From assembly GCF_000513475.1 (NCBI RefSeq), contig NC_023003.1, positions 806,001 through 870,000 on the forward strand: a DNA stretch of 64,000 nt. Direction: 5' to 3'. The position numbers and the translations under genes are program-made. This DNA is from Candidatus Babela massiliensis (GTDB lineage Bacteria > Babelota > Babeliae > Babelales > Babelaceae). Position 1 is the stretch's first letter; the number at the start of each line of letters is the position of its first letter. Positions 1-7,688 of the stretch are shown one piece after another. The notes below the pieces were generated by a model, which worked only from the letters and a program-made list of their open reading frames with translations, did not search any database and was not told where the DNA came from.

Positions 1-8
1 CACTGATA

Positions 9-1388
9 TTGGCTGCAGCCAGAGCAAGGCAGAATAATCAAGCAAATTTGGTAGCTAATTATGTTTATTCTAGTCCTAATTGTAAAATTGAGTCCAGGAA
101 TAAGATTCAATTAAGCGATTCATTGCCGGATGATATTGTTTCTCCTTCACGTTGGCAAGATAACCCTACAAATCCTGATCCGGTAAAGATTAATGGAAGA
201 CATTTAGACAGGACTCTTCCAGATCATATAAGGAAAAGACAATTCTATAGACCAGCTTTGGTTAAAGATAGACAAGCTTTAATTGTTTTTATAGCAGTGC
301 ATGGGACATGGCAGCAAAATTCTGAAATATTTCATAAAGATATTGATAAAAATGATAAAAAGTTAAAAGGTCTAGTTTATAATCATATAAAAAAGTTGGC
401 AGCCTTTTATGCAACCTCAAAAGAAAAAAATTTAGAGTTACTTTCTTTAAGATGGAATGGCGAGTTGGGTGAAGGAGGTAGAACGGATGCTGGTCATTTC
501 CTAAAAGAACTAATTTGTGAAACTCCTGGATATAGAAATTCAGAATTGGTATTTTTAGGGCATTCACATGGATGTAATATTATAAATGAATTTACTAATC
601 GTATAGAAAAACCTATAGATATATATCTTATATATTTTGGTTGTCCTAGAAGAACTGAATCTAAATATCAACCTAAACATTATAAGGTATTGCTTTATTT
701 TCATAGCGATAGCGATTTTTTTACAGTCGCAGGTCGTGATCATATGAAGGCTTTGAAATGGTTAGCGCTTCCTGGATTGGGAGGAATAGCAACCGGAGCT
801 TTAAGCGGGTTTTATTTGGGAGGTCCTGCAGGCGCTGTTGGTGGAGGAGTAGTAGGATTAGCTACAGGTGGAACCATTGCAATGGTACAATTTAATGAGC
901 GTATGGGAGGAGATAATCATTTTTCTGAAGTTGATGATGCAATTACAGTAGGTTTTAGAACAAAGTTTAACGCATGGAACGCAAGTCATGGAGGATTACT
1001 ACAGGCGATTCAATTTTTACCAAAAATTTTAGATAAGCTTGTGGATAATTATAGATTGAACTATATAGAAAGTGCTAATTTCCATTTAAATGTTGATACG
1101 CAATGTGATTCTTCAAAAGAAGATCCGGTAACTTTAGTAATTTTCAAGAAACTAAAATGCAACGAAAATATACCTCCTGCAAAAACTGACATTATCTCTC
1201 TAAAGACTCCAGAATTAGAATATGAGCGTGATCCATTGATTTTAAAGCGTGATCAGAAACGAACGGAAGATAGCTGTTCAGAGAAAGATCATGAGGCTTA
1301 TAAAAAGAAATATAAGCCTATACTAACTTTAATACGTAAAACGATTGACATCAAGGACAATTTCAAAGAAGAACTATCAATGAAATAG
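9..1388 (+). CDS. alpha/beta-hydrolase-like protein with glycine-rich insert (5' end may be cut by window edge)
   Basis: The reading frame is open to the window edge, so the TTG at 9 may not be the true start. A core like a serine lipase or esterase is visible: a strand ending in VHGTW (about 95-101), then a nucleophile elbow GHSHG with Ser186. An acidic HSDSDF segment (about 231-236) and later histidines could complete a triad. Between them lies a Gly/Ala-rich hydrophobic stretch (about 254-292) that looks like a glycine zipper able to enter a membrane. The C-terminal 100 residues are charged and unrecognised. The substrate is unknown. The fold assignment rests on the elbow and strand pattern only. 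A strong hairpin terminator follows. Confidence 0.5.
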   Translation: MAAARARQNNQANLVANYVYSSPNCKIESRNKIQLSDSLPDDIVSPSRWQDNPTNPDPVKINGRHLDRTLPDHIRKRQFYRPALVKDRQALIVFIAVHGTWQQNSEIFHKDIDKNDKKLKGLVYNHIKKLAAFYATSKEKNLELLSLRWNGELGEGGRTDAGHFLKELICETPGYRNSELVFLGHSHGCNIINEFTNRIEKPIDIYLIYFGCPRRTESKYQPKHYKVLLYFHSDSDFFTVAGRDHMKALKWLALPGLGGIATGALSGFYLGGPAGAVGGGVVGLATGGTIAMVQFNERMGGDNHFSEVDDAITVGFRTKFNAWNASHGGLLQAIQFLPKILDKLVDNYRLNYIESANFHLNVDTQCDSSKEDPVTLVIFKKLKCNENIPPAKTDIISLKTPELEYERDPLILKRDQKRTEDSCSEKDHEAYKKKYKPILTLIRKTIDIKDNFKEELSMK

Positions 1389-1404
1389 AATTATAATCCT
1401 AAAT

Positions 1405-1449
1405 TTAATCATATCAAGATAAATTGAATATCTATCTTGATATGATTAA
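1405..1449. terminator. hairpin terminator after the hydrolase-like gene
   Basis: This is a perfect inverted repeat with 17-base arms at 1405-1421 and 1433-1449 (core AATCATATCAAGATA) and an 11-base loop. It lies 17 bases after the stop codon of the hydrolase-like gene. There is no long T-run, so a role as a bidirectional terminator or 3' stabiliser is inferred. Confidence 0.6.
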
Positions 1450-1563
1450 TTATAATCACCATATTTAGTTATATATTTCTATAGATTTTTAATGAAATTA
1501 TGTTAGCCTTACGTTGATTATTATTAAGCAAATTATTAAATTCTTACTCAATAAGGATAAAAT

Positions 1564-2049
1564 ATGGATAAATTAATTTATAGTTTAATACTAGTATTAA
1601 GTATTAATTTTATATCTCAAGCAATGCAAGTGACAACATCAGATAAAAGCAATAAAGAAGAAAAGTCTTTGGCTGTTGTTAAAGCTGCTCGTGAAGGAGA
1701 TATATCTCTATTTTATCAGTTGTTTAGTGAAGATATAGATGTTAATCAAAAAGATGAATATGGACGTACTGCATTACATTATGCTACATTACGTGGAACT
1801 ATTGCAATATTTCATAAGCTTGCTAATAGTGCTGATATAGATGCGAACGTACAGGATAATGATGGCGTAACCCCTCTTAGAATGGCAGCTGCAGATAGGT
1901 CAGTGCTTTGTATTTTAGCATTACTCGAATTAAATGCAGACCCTTACATAAAAGATAAAACGGGAGTATCTGCTGCAGATAATGCTAAACAGGAAGGTTG
2001 TACTGAGATGGTTACGTTATTTGAGCGATTTAAAAAGAATGATAATTAA
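1564..2049 (+). CDS. secreted ankyrin-repeat protein, short
   Basis: This 161-residue protein has an N-terminal signal peptide (about 1-20, ending SQA) followed by three ankyrin repeats (about 47-150). The consensus elements GRTALHYAT and GVTPLRMAA are visible. Ankyrin repeats bind proteins and have no enzymatic activity of their own. In intracellular bacteria such exported proteins often target host factors, which is an inference here. An AAGG ribosome-binding site sits about 10 bases before the ATG. The gene stands alone and is the simplest of several ankyrin genes in the window, since it lacks the F-box-like domain. Confidence 0.8.
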   Translation: MDKLIYSLILVLSINFISQAMQVTTSDKSNKEEKSLAVVKAAREGDISLFYQLFSEDIDVNQKDEYGRTALHYATLRGTIAIFHKLANSADIDANVQDNDGVTPLRMAAADRSVLCILALLELNADPYIKDKTGVSAADNAKQEGCTEMVTLFERFKKNDN

Positions 2050-2238
2050 TACTTAATAGTAGCAATTGGTTTATAATACTTAAAGATTTGCTTTTTATAA
2101 CTTTAAGCCTAGCATTTGAGTTATTGAAGAATAATAAGCAAAGTTAGTATTGAAAATGGCAATTTTCTTAAAATACCTTAATTTCAATCTAAATTGAATT
2201 CAGTATTATACTCATGATTTAAATTTAGTGAAAAGCTA

Positions 2239-2625
2239 TTATCGATCTAGGTCCTGTAAATACATAGTTATTAAAGAAAAAAAAGCAATTGTACTAGCAT
2301 AATAACAATATTCATTTACTTTTTTTAAAGTATTTCTAAATCTTTTATAATCATGACTGTTCTTGTTTTTGGAATATCGTTTTTGTATTTTTAATGCAGC
2401 TTGTGTAGCTATATGTGAAACTACAATGCCTGATAGAAATGGCCTTATTGCAAGATCTCTAATAAACCCTTTTGCTACAGTATGATTACTATTCCAGTGA
2501 ACGATCTTTTTTAGTTCCTCTATATAATTACCTATGTACCGAGAGTATAAACCATCTGAAGTTGAATAAGTTATTGAACATATACTTAACAGGTTAAGCA
2601 GAATTAAAGATTTGATTTTACTCAT
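2239..2625 (-). CDS. small secreted or membrane protein, no recognised family
   Basis: The start is placed at the ATG at 2625, where an AAGGGA ribosome-binding site lies seven bases upstream and a clean signal peptide follows (MSKIKSLILL to about residue 24, ending in TYS). An upstream in-frame start would put 18 residues in front of the signal peptide and is unlikely. The mature part is about 105 residues. It is basic, with a hydrophobic segment near the C-terminus (about 105-122, SLITMYL) that could be a membrane anchor. No family is recognised. Confidence 0.5.
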   Translation of the reverse strand: MSKIKSLILLNLLSICSITYSTSDGLYSRYIGNYIEELKKIVHWNSNHTVAKGFIRDLAIRPFLSGIVVSHIATQAALKIQKRYSKNKNSHDYKRFRNTLKKVNEYCYYASTIAFFSLITMYLQDLDR

Positions 2626-2886
2626 TGGATTATCCCTTTGTTTTATAGTTATTAATAAGTTAAATATGCATATAGCCAATTTTATGATATTTTAAAAGCG
2701 TATTGTCTCTTGTTAATTTTTACCATATAAAAATTTAGGATATAGTATTTATATCTTTTGAGAATAATATTATATTTCTACCTTCTAGATCACTAATTCG
2801 TTCTAGTAGATTAAAAGGTATATTTATTTTATTATCAAAATTATAGTTATGATATTTAATTAGCTCATATATAATTAGCGCAGTTC

Positions 2887-3867
2887 CTACATCAATTGAA
2901 CTAGTTCTTGTTTATAATTTTCATTTAAAAGATAGAACATAAATATAGATCTATAATCTTCAATAAAGTTAAATCTATCATTGTTATCTTTTAAGTAATC
3001 TTTATAATTTTGGAGAAAACTTTCTAGTTCATGTTTGGTAAAATTTTGACTAAGTTCTTTACTGGCCAATATTAACTCACAAACGAAATCAAGAAAAGCA
3101 ATATTGTCATTTAGATTTTGTTTTATAAAATCAGATATTTCTTTATAGCTTAATTGACCGTTAAATAGAGCATTTTCTAAATTGGAGATCTTCAGTGATA
3201 GATAAAGTATTTGTTCTTCAAAGTTGATGCAATTTACGGTATCTATTAGAGCAGTTAATTCCTTTGCTGATTCTATATTGCTCTCAAGCACGTAAAGTTG
3301 CACTAGAGAGTAGATAGACCTTATATTTGGGTTAATAGTCATTTGTTCAAGATGATATTTTTTGAGTATTTCTGTTTCTGTTTTAAGAAACTCTTTCAAA
3401 TAACTGTTTTTAGATAATTTTTCGATTAAACATAGAACAGATTCTACAGTGAAAAATATTTTATCACAATTTGCTAAATTGTTCTTTAAAAGATGAGCTT
3501 CTTCAGGGTTAAAGTATTTATCTGCTATAGCAACCATTTCTAATGCTTTTAATATTTTTTCTAATGGTTGTTTATTAACTATGCTTAAAAACAATTCTTG
3601 AAGTCTTTTTGGCATAGTTTTTGATTCTATAGCTTTAATTTTTTGAGTATATTCGGTTAAATCTGCTCCAATATTTTCTACTTTAATGTTTTGCTGTGCT
3701 ATATATATTGCACAAAGTTCTTTAAGGATTTTAGGCGAAAAAGTGCGTTGAAACTCTATATTGTCTAAATTTAGTCCTACTTTATTTTGCTCCATAGAGA
3801 TTATGTAGCCATAGAATGTAATTGAAGCAATTAGACTTATGTTTAAAAATAGTTTGTTTAGTAGCAC
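2887..3867 (-). CDS. secreted helical protein, no recognised family; possible 3' frameshift
   Basis: The start is set at the GTG at 3867 because GGAGGG lies seven bases upstream; the longer frame beginning at 3882 would translate the ribosome-binding site itself. The protein then begins with a signal peptide or anchor (MLLNKLFLN to IISME, about 1-25), a layout shared with other exported proteins in this window. The rest is predicted all-helical and rich in Leu, Glu and Lys, possibly TPR- or HEAT-like. After the stop, another frame stays open to 2745 for about 54 codons with ordinary coding composition, so the C-terminus may have been cut off by a frameshift. Function unknown. Confidence 0.5.
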   Translation of the reverse strand: MLLNKLFLNISLIASITFYGYIISMEQNKVGLNLDNIEFQRTFSPKILKELCAIYIAQQNIKVENIGADLTEYTQKIKAIESKTMPKRLQELFLSIVNKQPLEKILKALEMVAIADKYFNPEEAHLLKNNLANCDKIFFTVESVLCLIEKLSKNSYLKEFLKTETEILKKYHLEQMTINPNIRSIYSLVQLYVLESNIESAKELTALIDTVNCINFEEQILYLSLKISNLENALFNGQLSYKEISDFIKQNLNDNIAFLDFVCELILASKELSQNFTKHELESFLQNYKDYLKDNNDRFNFIEDYRSIFMFYLLNENYKQELVQLM

Positions 3868-4176
3868 TTTTGGTCCCTCCACTTAAAGATTAATGTTATA
3901 AATATTTTCTAATGATATAGTAGATCTATAAAATATCAAAAGCCCTATAGTAGGATTAATTCTTAGTATTTTCTTTAAATAATTAAAAAATGTACCTGAA
4001 ATAGAGGAAACTATAGATAAGCTTTAGTTTACAAAAAACTTATTTTATTTAATATAGCAATACAACAGTATAAAAATAATAAATTACGATCTTATAAAAA
4101 TATAAAGTAATAACAATATTGCATTATAACAATAAAACATTATAGATTGAAAATAATAAAACCATAAGGAAATAAG
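3868..4176. other. AT-rich intergenic region upstream of the parA-like gene
   Basis: This non-coding stretch of 309 bases separates divergent genes, so it must hold promoters for both. From about 4058 it becomes rich in short repeated AACA, CAATA and ATAACA words. Plasmid-type partition sites often lie upstream of parA, so a centromere-like site is possible, but I see no clean iterons. I see nothing else in it. Confidence 0.25.
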
Positions 4177-4923
4177 ATGCGTAAGATTGCTATAAGTTTG
4201 AGTAAAGGAGGAGTGTCAAAATCAACTTCGAGTGTAACAATTGCTCATGGTCTTTCACTTAAAGGCAAAAAAGTACTATTAATAGATACTGATGATCAAG
4301 GGCAGGATTCGTTTCTTTTGGGAGTTAAACCTCCTCATGGATTAGCAGAAGTTTTGAATGAGGTTTTGCCAGTAGAAGAATGTATATTTGCTGCTAGGCC
4401 AAATTTATGGATATTAAGCGGTGGCAAGTCTCTAGCTGGTGCAAAAAGATTAATAGGGAGAAAGGAGTTTGGAGCAGAAAGGAGCTTGAGTGAAGCGTTA
4501 AAACCTCTTGAGGATAAGTTTGATTATGTAATTCTATATACATCGCCTTCTTGGGATACTTTAACTATTAACTCATTGTTTTATGCTGAAGAAGTTTTAA
4601 CGCCCGTCTCACTTGAAGTGCTTACTTTAAACAGTTTAGTAGAGTTTAGTAAGAGTATAGAATCGGTAAAAAAGTATAACAATAAATTAGAACACACTTA
4701 TGTACGACTGACCTTCTTTGACGGGAGAGTTAAAAAATCAAATGAGATAATTGACCAATTAAAAAAATACTTTAATACCAAAGTATGTGAACCTATAAAA
4801 TATAACGTAAGACTAAGCGAAGCAGCAGGATTTGGTAAAACAATTTTTGAATATGATCCTACATCTCAAGGCGCAAAAGATTATAAAAAACTAGTAGAAA
4901 GGATATTAAATGATGAAAAATAA
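4177..4923 (+). CDS. parA: ParA-family partition ATPase with altered Walker B
   Basis: ParA/MinD-type P-loop ATPase of plasmid-partition length (248 residues). The deviant Walker A motif KGGVSKST is at residues 10-17, and the A' motif DTDDQGQ follows at about 38-44. The Walker B strand reads VILYTSPSWD (about 118-127), where family members have VIIDTPPSLG: the usual Asp is Tyr, encoded by TAT rather than GAT, and the following residues also differ. A ribosome-binding site AAGGAA precedes the ATG. The next gene overlaps the 3' end and encodes a ribbon-helix-helix partner, the normal ParA/centromere-binder arrangement. The element may be a plasmid or integrated plasmid; ATPase competence is uncertain. 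Confidence 0.85.
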   Translation: MRKIAISLSKGGVSKSTSSVTIAHGLSLKGKKVLLIDTDDQGQDSFLLGVKPPHGLAEVLNEVLPVEECIFAARPNLWILSGGKSLAGAKRLIGRKEFGAERSLSEALKPLEDKFDYVILYTSPSWDTLTINSLFYAEEVLTPVSLEVLTLNSLVEFSKSIESVKKYNNKLEHTYVRLTFFDGRVKKSNEIIDQLKKYFNTKVCEPIKYNVRLSEAAGFGKTIFEYDPTSQGAKDYKKLVERILNDEK

Positions 4924-5293
4924 GAATCAACGCACTCCAGATATTATGTCAGATTTGATGCAAGAAAATAGAACAATAAACAAAGATAACAATATGACAA
5001 TAGAACACGTAAGCAATAATATATCTAGCAAACAAGAAAGCAATAAAGAAATAAATACCGTTATCAATAAAACAATAAATGATAGTAGAGAGAAAACAAC
5101 TTTCAATTTACGCATGCCTATACTTTCTCAATTGGATGAGACGTGGATTACTTTGAGAAGAAAAAAATTTAAGCAAAATCAAAAAGTGACTAAAACTCAA
5201 TTAGTAGAATTAGCATTAGAAATGGCATTTGAAGACCTTAAAGAAAATGGTGAACTAAGTAAATTTTATAGAAAGCTAAACAGTGTTGAATAA
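4910..5293 (+). CDS. ribbon-helix-helix centromere-binding partner of ParA
   Basis: This 127-residue protein overlaps the parA-like gene by 14 bases, and translational coupling is likely. There are two consecutive ATG codons (4910 and 4913) and either could be used. Residues 1-60 are polar and disordered (Asn, Lys, Glu and Ile). Residues about 65-125 hold one strand (TTFNLRMPI) and two helices, the layout of a ribbon-helix-helix DNA-binding domain. By position it would bind the partition site and stimulate ParA, and it would also repress its own operon. The function is assigned from context; the sequence itself is too divergent for a firm family name. Confidence 0.6.
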   Translation: MMKNKNQRTPDIMSDLMQENRTINKDNNMTIEHVSNNISSKQESNKEINTVINKTINDSREKTTFNLRMPILSQLDETWITLRRKKFKQNQKVTKTQLVELALEMAFEDLKENGELSKFYRKLNSVE

Positions 5294-5328
5294 AATTAAA
5301 TAATAAAGATACTAGGAGTAAAAATAAC

Positions 5329-5625
5329 ATGGATAAAATACCTGATAAAGTAAAAGAACAAATAATAAAAGTAATAGAGATATTTTACCCTGATGCAAAA
5401 ATATATTTATTTGGATCTAGAGCCAGGGGTACACATAATGAAAGATCCGATATAGATATTGCGATTGATGCTGGTCGGCTTTTAACTATGAGCGAAAGAG
5501 GACAATTGAATAATATGATTGATGCTCTAAATATTGTTCAAGAAGTTGATATAGTAGATTTTAAGAATATTCCTGAAGCCTTAAAAAACAATATCTTAAG
5601 AGAAGGAATTGTATGGAAAAATTAA
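5329..5625 (+). CDS. mntA: MntA-type minimal nucleotidyltransferase antitoxin
   Basis: This 98-residue minimal nucleotidyltransferase has the full signature GSX10DXD, with GSRARG at residues 29-34 and DID at 41-43. In characterised MntA/HepT pairs this enzyme neutralises the HEPN ribonuclease by AMPylating a tyrosine next to its active site. The gene is preceded by AGGAG and ends inside the start of the HEPN gene (13-base overlap), the standard antitoxin-first layout. All motif residues are present, so the enzyme should be active. An alternative reading, a stand-alone HI0073-like transferase, would not change the pairing. Confidence 0.85.
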   Translation: MDKIPDKVKEQIIKVIEIFYPDAKIYLFGSRARGTHNERSDIDIAIDAGRLLTMSERGQLNNMIDALNIVQEVDIVDFKNIPEALKNNILREGIVWKN

Positions 5626-6053
5626 AGTATAAGTATGAGAAATTTGCTAAATCTTTATTTGCCTTAGAAAAAGCAATATCAGTTTTTGAATGTCAGAATA
5701 TTCCTGAACACTTAAAAGATTATTTGATAACTTCAATTATTAAGCACTATGAAATGTGTTACGAATCAGCGTGGAAATTTTTAAAGTTATACTTAGAAAA
5801 AGAATATGAAATAAAATTAGATTCTCCCAAAAAAGTAGTTAGAGAATGTTATAAATTACAGATTATAGACGAAAATACTACTAATGAATTATTTAAAATA
5901 GGAGATTCTAGAAACGCAACGGTTCATGATTATGATCAAGAAAATGCTTATATAATATCACAAAGTATTAGAAACTATTACGATACTTTATATAGACTCA
6001 ATGAATTAATACTTAAAAAATTAACCAACTTTAGACTAGTTACTAAATCATAA
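5613..6053 (+). CDS. hepT: HEPN ribonuclease toxin, HepT/HI0074 family
   Basis: This 146-residue all-helical HEPN protein belongs to the nucleotidyltransferase-substrate-binding (HI0074) family. The catalytic motif RX4HXY is intact as RNATVHDY (residues 100-107), with Arg100, His105 and the modifiable Tyr107. HEPN toxins of this kind cut RNA and are silenced by the adjacent MntA enzyme. The start overlaps mntA by 13 bases. The last 60 bases of the gene are present again as a partial copy at about 6532-6588, so this locus has been duplicated and deleted. The pair sits inside the partition-gene element and probably stabilises it. Confidence 0.85.
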   Translation: MEKLKYKYEKFAKSLFALEKAISVFECQNIPEHLKDYLITSIIKHYEMCYESAWKFLKLYLEKEYEIKLDSPKKVVRECYKLQIIDENTTNELFKIGDSRNATVHDYDQENAYIISQSIRNYYDTLYRLNELILKKLTNFRLVTKS

Positions 6054-6081
6054 GTAGATAATTTAGTAATTGAAAAAGTGA

Positions 6082-6216
6082 ATCCTGATTGATTTGTCCA
6101 TATTATCTAAGAACACAGGCATACAACGTTCAACTTTATATCGTGCATTAAAGGGTAATCCTACTATTAAAACAATAGCAAAAGTAATTCATAGTATAAT
6201 TTCGTCTACTAAATAG
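6082..6216 (+). pseudogene. remnant of an HTH antitoxin (addiction-module antidote)
   Basis: The frame running to the TAG at 6214 encodes about 44 residues, including LSKNTGIQRSTLYRALKGN and then TIKTIAKVIHSI. This matches the helix-turn-helix half of HigA-like addiction-module antidotes, where LSxxxGxxRxxLYxAL is followed by a second conserved segment. A stop at 6079 closes the frame upstream and there is no plausible start or ribosome-binding site, so the N-terminal half is missing. No cognate toxin is visible. Confidence 0.55.
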
Positions 6217-6242
6217 CCTCTTATATATAAAATTATTAACAA

Positions 6243-6274
6243 CCAAAGCCTTAAGCTTTAACGCTCGGCTTTGG
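6243..6274. terminator. inverted repeat, possible terminator
   Basis: Eight-base perfect arms, CCAAAGCC at 6243-6250 and GGCTTTGG at 6267-6274, enclose a 16-base loop. No T-run follows. It lies just after the HTH remnant and may be its former terminator. Confidence 0.35.
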
Positions 6275-6284
6275 AACATCAATA

Positions 6285-6475
6285 CTAATCTAATTTCTTT
6301 ACTTCATGAGTAATTACCTTATCTAAATTTCTTACAGCGGTTTGTGCTTGCTTAGCATTACCCATCAAGGCATGTGTTATATAACTCCCATAGTACTTTC
6401 TAAAAGCAGGTGATTTTATAGCCATTTGTAGAACCCTATTTGCTTCACTTAAAGGTAATGTTGCACCAGCTTAGG
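6285..6475 (-). pseudogene. C-terminal fragment of the phage-like protein, first copy
   Basis: Reading leftward, this encodes about 62 residues ending in KKLD and a stop. It is a clear paralogue of the 3' end of the minus-strand pseudogene at 6962-7551; segments such as GNAKQAQTAVRNLDK are nearly identical between the two. Everything upstream of the shared AGATLPL segment is missing, and unrelated sequence begins at about 6473. This copy keeps a single GGTAA at about 6464, whereas the other copy has it doubled and is frameshifted, so this fragment shows the ancestral reading frame. Confidence 0.65.
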
Positions 6476-6479
6476 TAAG

Positions 6480-6502
6480 AGGGGTCTAATTTATCGACCC
6501 CT
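6480..6502. repeat. short inverted repeat at a recombination junction
   Basis: Arms AGGGGTC (6480-6486) and GACCCCT (6496-6502) enclose a nine-base loop. The repeat lies between the truncated phage-like fragment and the duplicated hepT 3' end, exactly where homologies change. It may be an old terminator or a junction hotspot. Confidence 0.35.
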
Positions 6503-6531
6503 TTAAATATTAGATTATTACAGACTCAAAT

Positions 6532-6588
6532 GAATTAATACTTAAAAATTTAACCAACTTTAGACTAGTGACTAAATAATAGTTATAA
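6532..6588 (+). repeat. duplicate of the hepT 3' end
   Basis: Fifty-seven bases match the last coding bases of hepT (about 5994-6049) with only a few differences, including the segment ACCAACTTTAGACTAGT. No start codon or upstream coding sequence accompanies it. It is a duplication scar between the two phage-like fragments. Confidence 0.7.
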
Positions 6589-6592
6589 AGAT

Positions 6593-6680
6593 AAAGAAGT
6601 AAACCCCCTAGGCTTTTGTGCTAGCGTATTTTAGGTATTATACTAATTAATATAATCACATTCATTTAGGGGGACAAATG
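6593..6680 (+). promoter_or_regulatory. promoter cassette, copy 1
   Basis: About 88 bases here recur at 7689-7775 with roughly seven differences. A promoter is visible: TTGTGC at 6616-6621, a 17-base spacer, then TATACT at 6639-6644. The cassette ends with a strong ribosome-binding site AGGGGG and the ATG of a small membrane protein. The two genes driven by the two copies are not homologous beyond the first residues, so the cassette rather than the gene has been copied. Confidence 0.6.
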
Positions 6681-6965
6681 GAAAAAAAATATCATATTTG
6701 GGTGAAATATTCTGTAATAGCAATACTTATTCTTATATTTTTATATAATTATGATAGTAATACAATTAATAAGATATGTAACCATATAGCAAGACATTGG
6801 TTCTATTTATTAAGCTTGTGGAGTATTAATGTTACTATTAAAGATTTAGATGACAAACAAGAAAAATTAATTAGTGATAAAGATGATCTTGAATATGCTA
6901 TAGAAGAATTGGAAAATAGAATTATAGTATTAGAATCTAAATTAAATAATAAACAGAGGGATTAA
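6678..6965 (+). CDS. small membrane protein with C-terminal coiled coil
   Basis: This 95-residue protein has a hydrophobic membrane segment (about 10-25), a second weaker one (about 40-52), then a heptad-patterned Glu/Lys/Leu helix (about 56-91) that should form a coiled coil. A strong AGGGGG site precedes the ATG. The layout resembles small phage proteins such as spanin- or holin-like ones, but no family is recognised. Its last codons (NKQRD and stop) lie within a perfect palindrome that also encodes the end of the convergent pseudogene. Confidence 0.55.
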   Translation: MEKKYHIWVKYSVIAILILIFLYNYDSNTINKICNHIARHWFYLLSLWSINVTIKDLDDKQEKLISDKDDLEYAIEELENRIIVLESKLNNKQRD

Positions 6966-6979
6966 TCCCTCTGTTTATT
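6948..6979. terminator. 32-base perfect palindrome, bidirectional terminator and shared gene ends
   Basis: This is a perfect palindrome with arms AATAAACAGAGGG and CCCTCTGTTTATT around ATTAAT. The plus-strand small membrane gene and the minus-strand phage-like gene both end inside it, each with the residues NKQRD. A stem-loop followed by T-rich sequence in both directions fits a bidirectional terminator for convergent genes. Confidence 0.75.
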
Positions 6980-7551
6980 TTCTTCATAAGTAATTATTTT
7001 ATCTAAATTTCTCACAGCAGTTTGTGCTTGCTTAACATTACCTGAAAGAGCACTACTTATATAACTTCCATAATATTTTCTAAAAGTAGGTGATTTTATA
7101 GCTATTTGTAAAACCCTATTTGCTTCACCTAAAGGTAAGGTAATGTTGCACCAGCTAAAGCAGCGCCCAATTTTATTTTTGGCAATCCTGTTCCAGATGC
7201 AGTTAATCCCAGAAGCGCATATGTTAATGGATTTCTTACATTAATTTTACCTAAATACTTTTTAGCAAAATCATAGGCTATATTAGTTGTCTTTAATGCA
7301 TTACTTAAATCAGTAAATTCACTTACTTCCTGTGCAAATTGTGTATTTGACTTATAAGCAGATTCTAATGCTTTATCTAAATGAGGTAAATAATTTTTTA
7401 TACCTTTTAGATTACTAACATTTGGTTGTGATAATATTTGTTTAGCATTCCAAACATCTTCAAGTGACATTGTAGCGGATGCTTTTTGATTAAATATATG
7501 ATAAATAATATTATAACATATATCAAGATAGCTCTGGTCACTATATTTCAT
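6962..7551 (-). pseudogene. broken phage-like gene (5' truncated, frameshifted)
   Basis: The open part reads from 7551 to 7129 and ends in ATLPYL and a stop. A tandem doubling of GGTAA at 7134-7143 shifts the frame. Removing one GGTAA restores about 55 further residues ending NKQRD at 6962, matching the paralogous fragment at 6285-6475. The 5' end is also lost: bases 7501-7551 are the antisense of a copied small membrane gene, so the first 17 or so codons are artificial. The remaining protein is mostly helical with a small hydrophobic Gly/Ala/Leu stretch. The phage or plasmid origin is inferred from its neighbours. No family is recognised. Confidence 0.65.
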
Positions 7552-7683
7552 ATTTTGTGGCAGCTTGTCAAAGCCATATGCTGTCTTCTTTTCTCACCAG
7601 TATGGATATTTTTTATACTACGATGGATTATTAGAGAACTTCGATGTTGTTGTTGCAATAATAATCATAAAGACAATATGTGA
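7501..7683 (+). pseudogene. 5'-truncated copy of the Cys-tail membrane protein
   Basis: Bases 7501-7683 match 8131-8313 closely and encode the same hydrophobic segments and the tail CCCCNNNHKDNM, but the first ten codons, ribosome-binding site and promoter are absent. A TTG at 7486 gives an open frame, yet it lies in unrelated sequence belonging to the minus-strand pseudogene and has no ribosome-binding site. The copy appears dead. Confidence 0.65.
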
Positions 7684-7688
7684 AAGGG

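Noticed and set aside
289-567. Minus-strand gene inside the hydrolase-like gene
   Set aside because: No ribosome-binding site and no recognisable motif; it is antisense to a conserved-looking core.
4058-4176. Iteron-type origin or centromere upstream of the parA-like gene
   Set aside because: Short AT-rich words recur, but no regular spacing or consensus unit could be defined.
7486-7683. Independent 65-residue membrane gene
   Set aside because: The first residues come from unrelated sequence and there is no ribosome-binding site; the rest is a truncated copy of the gene at 8101-8313.
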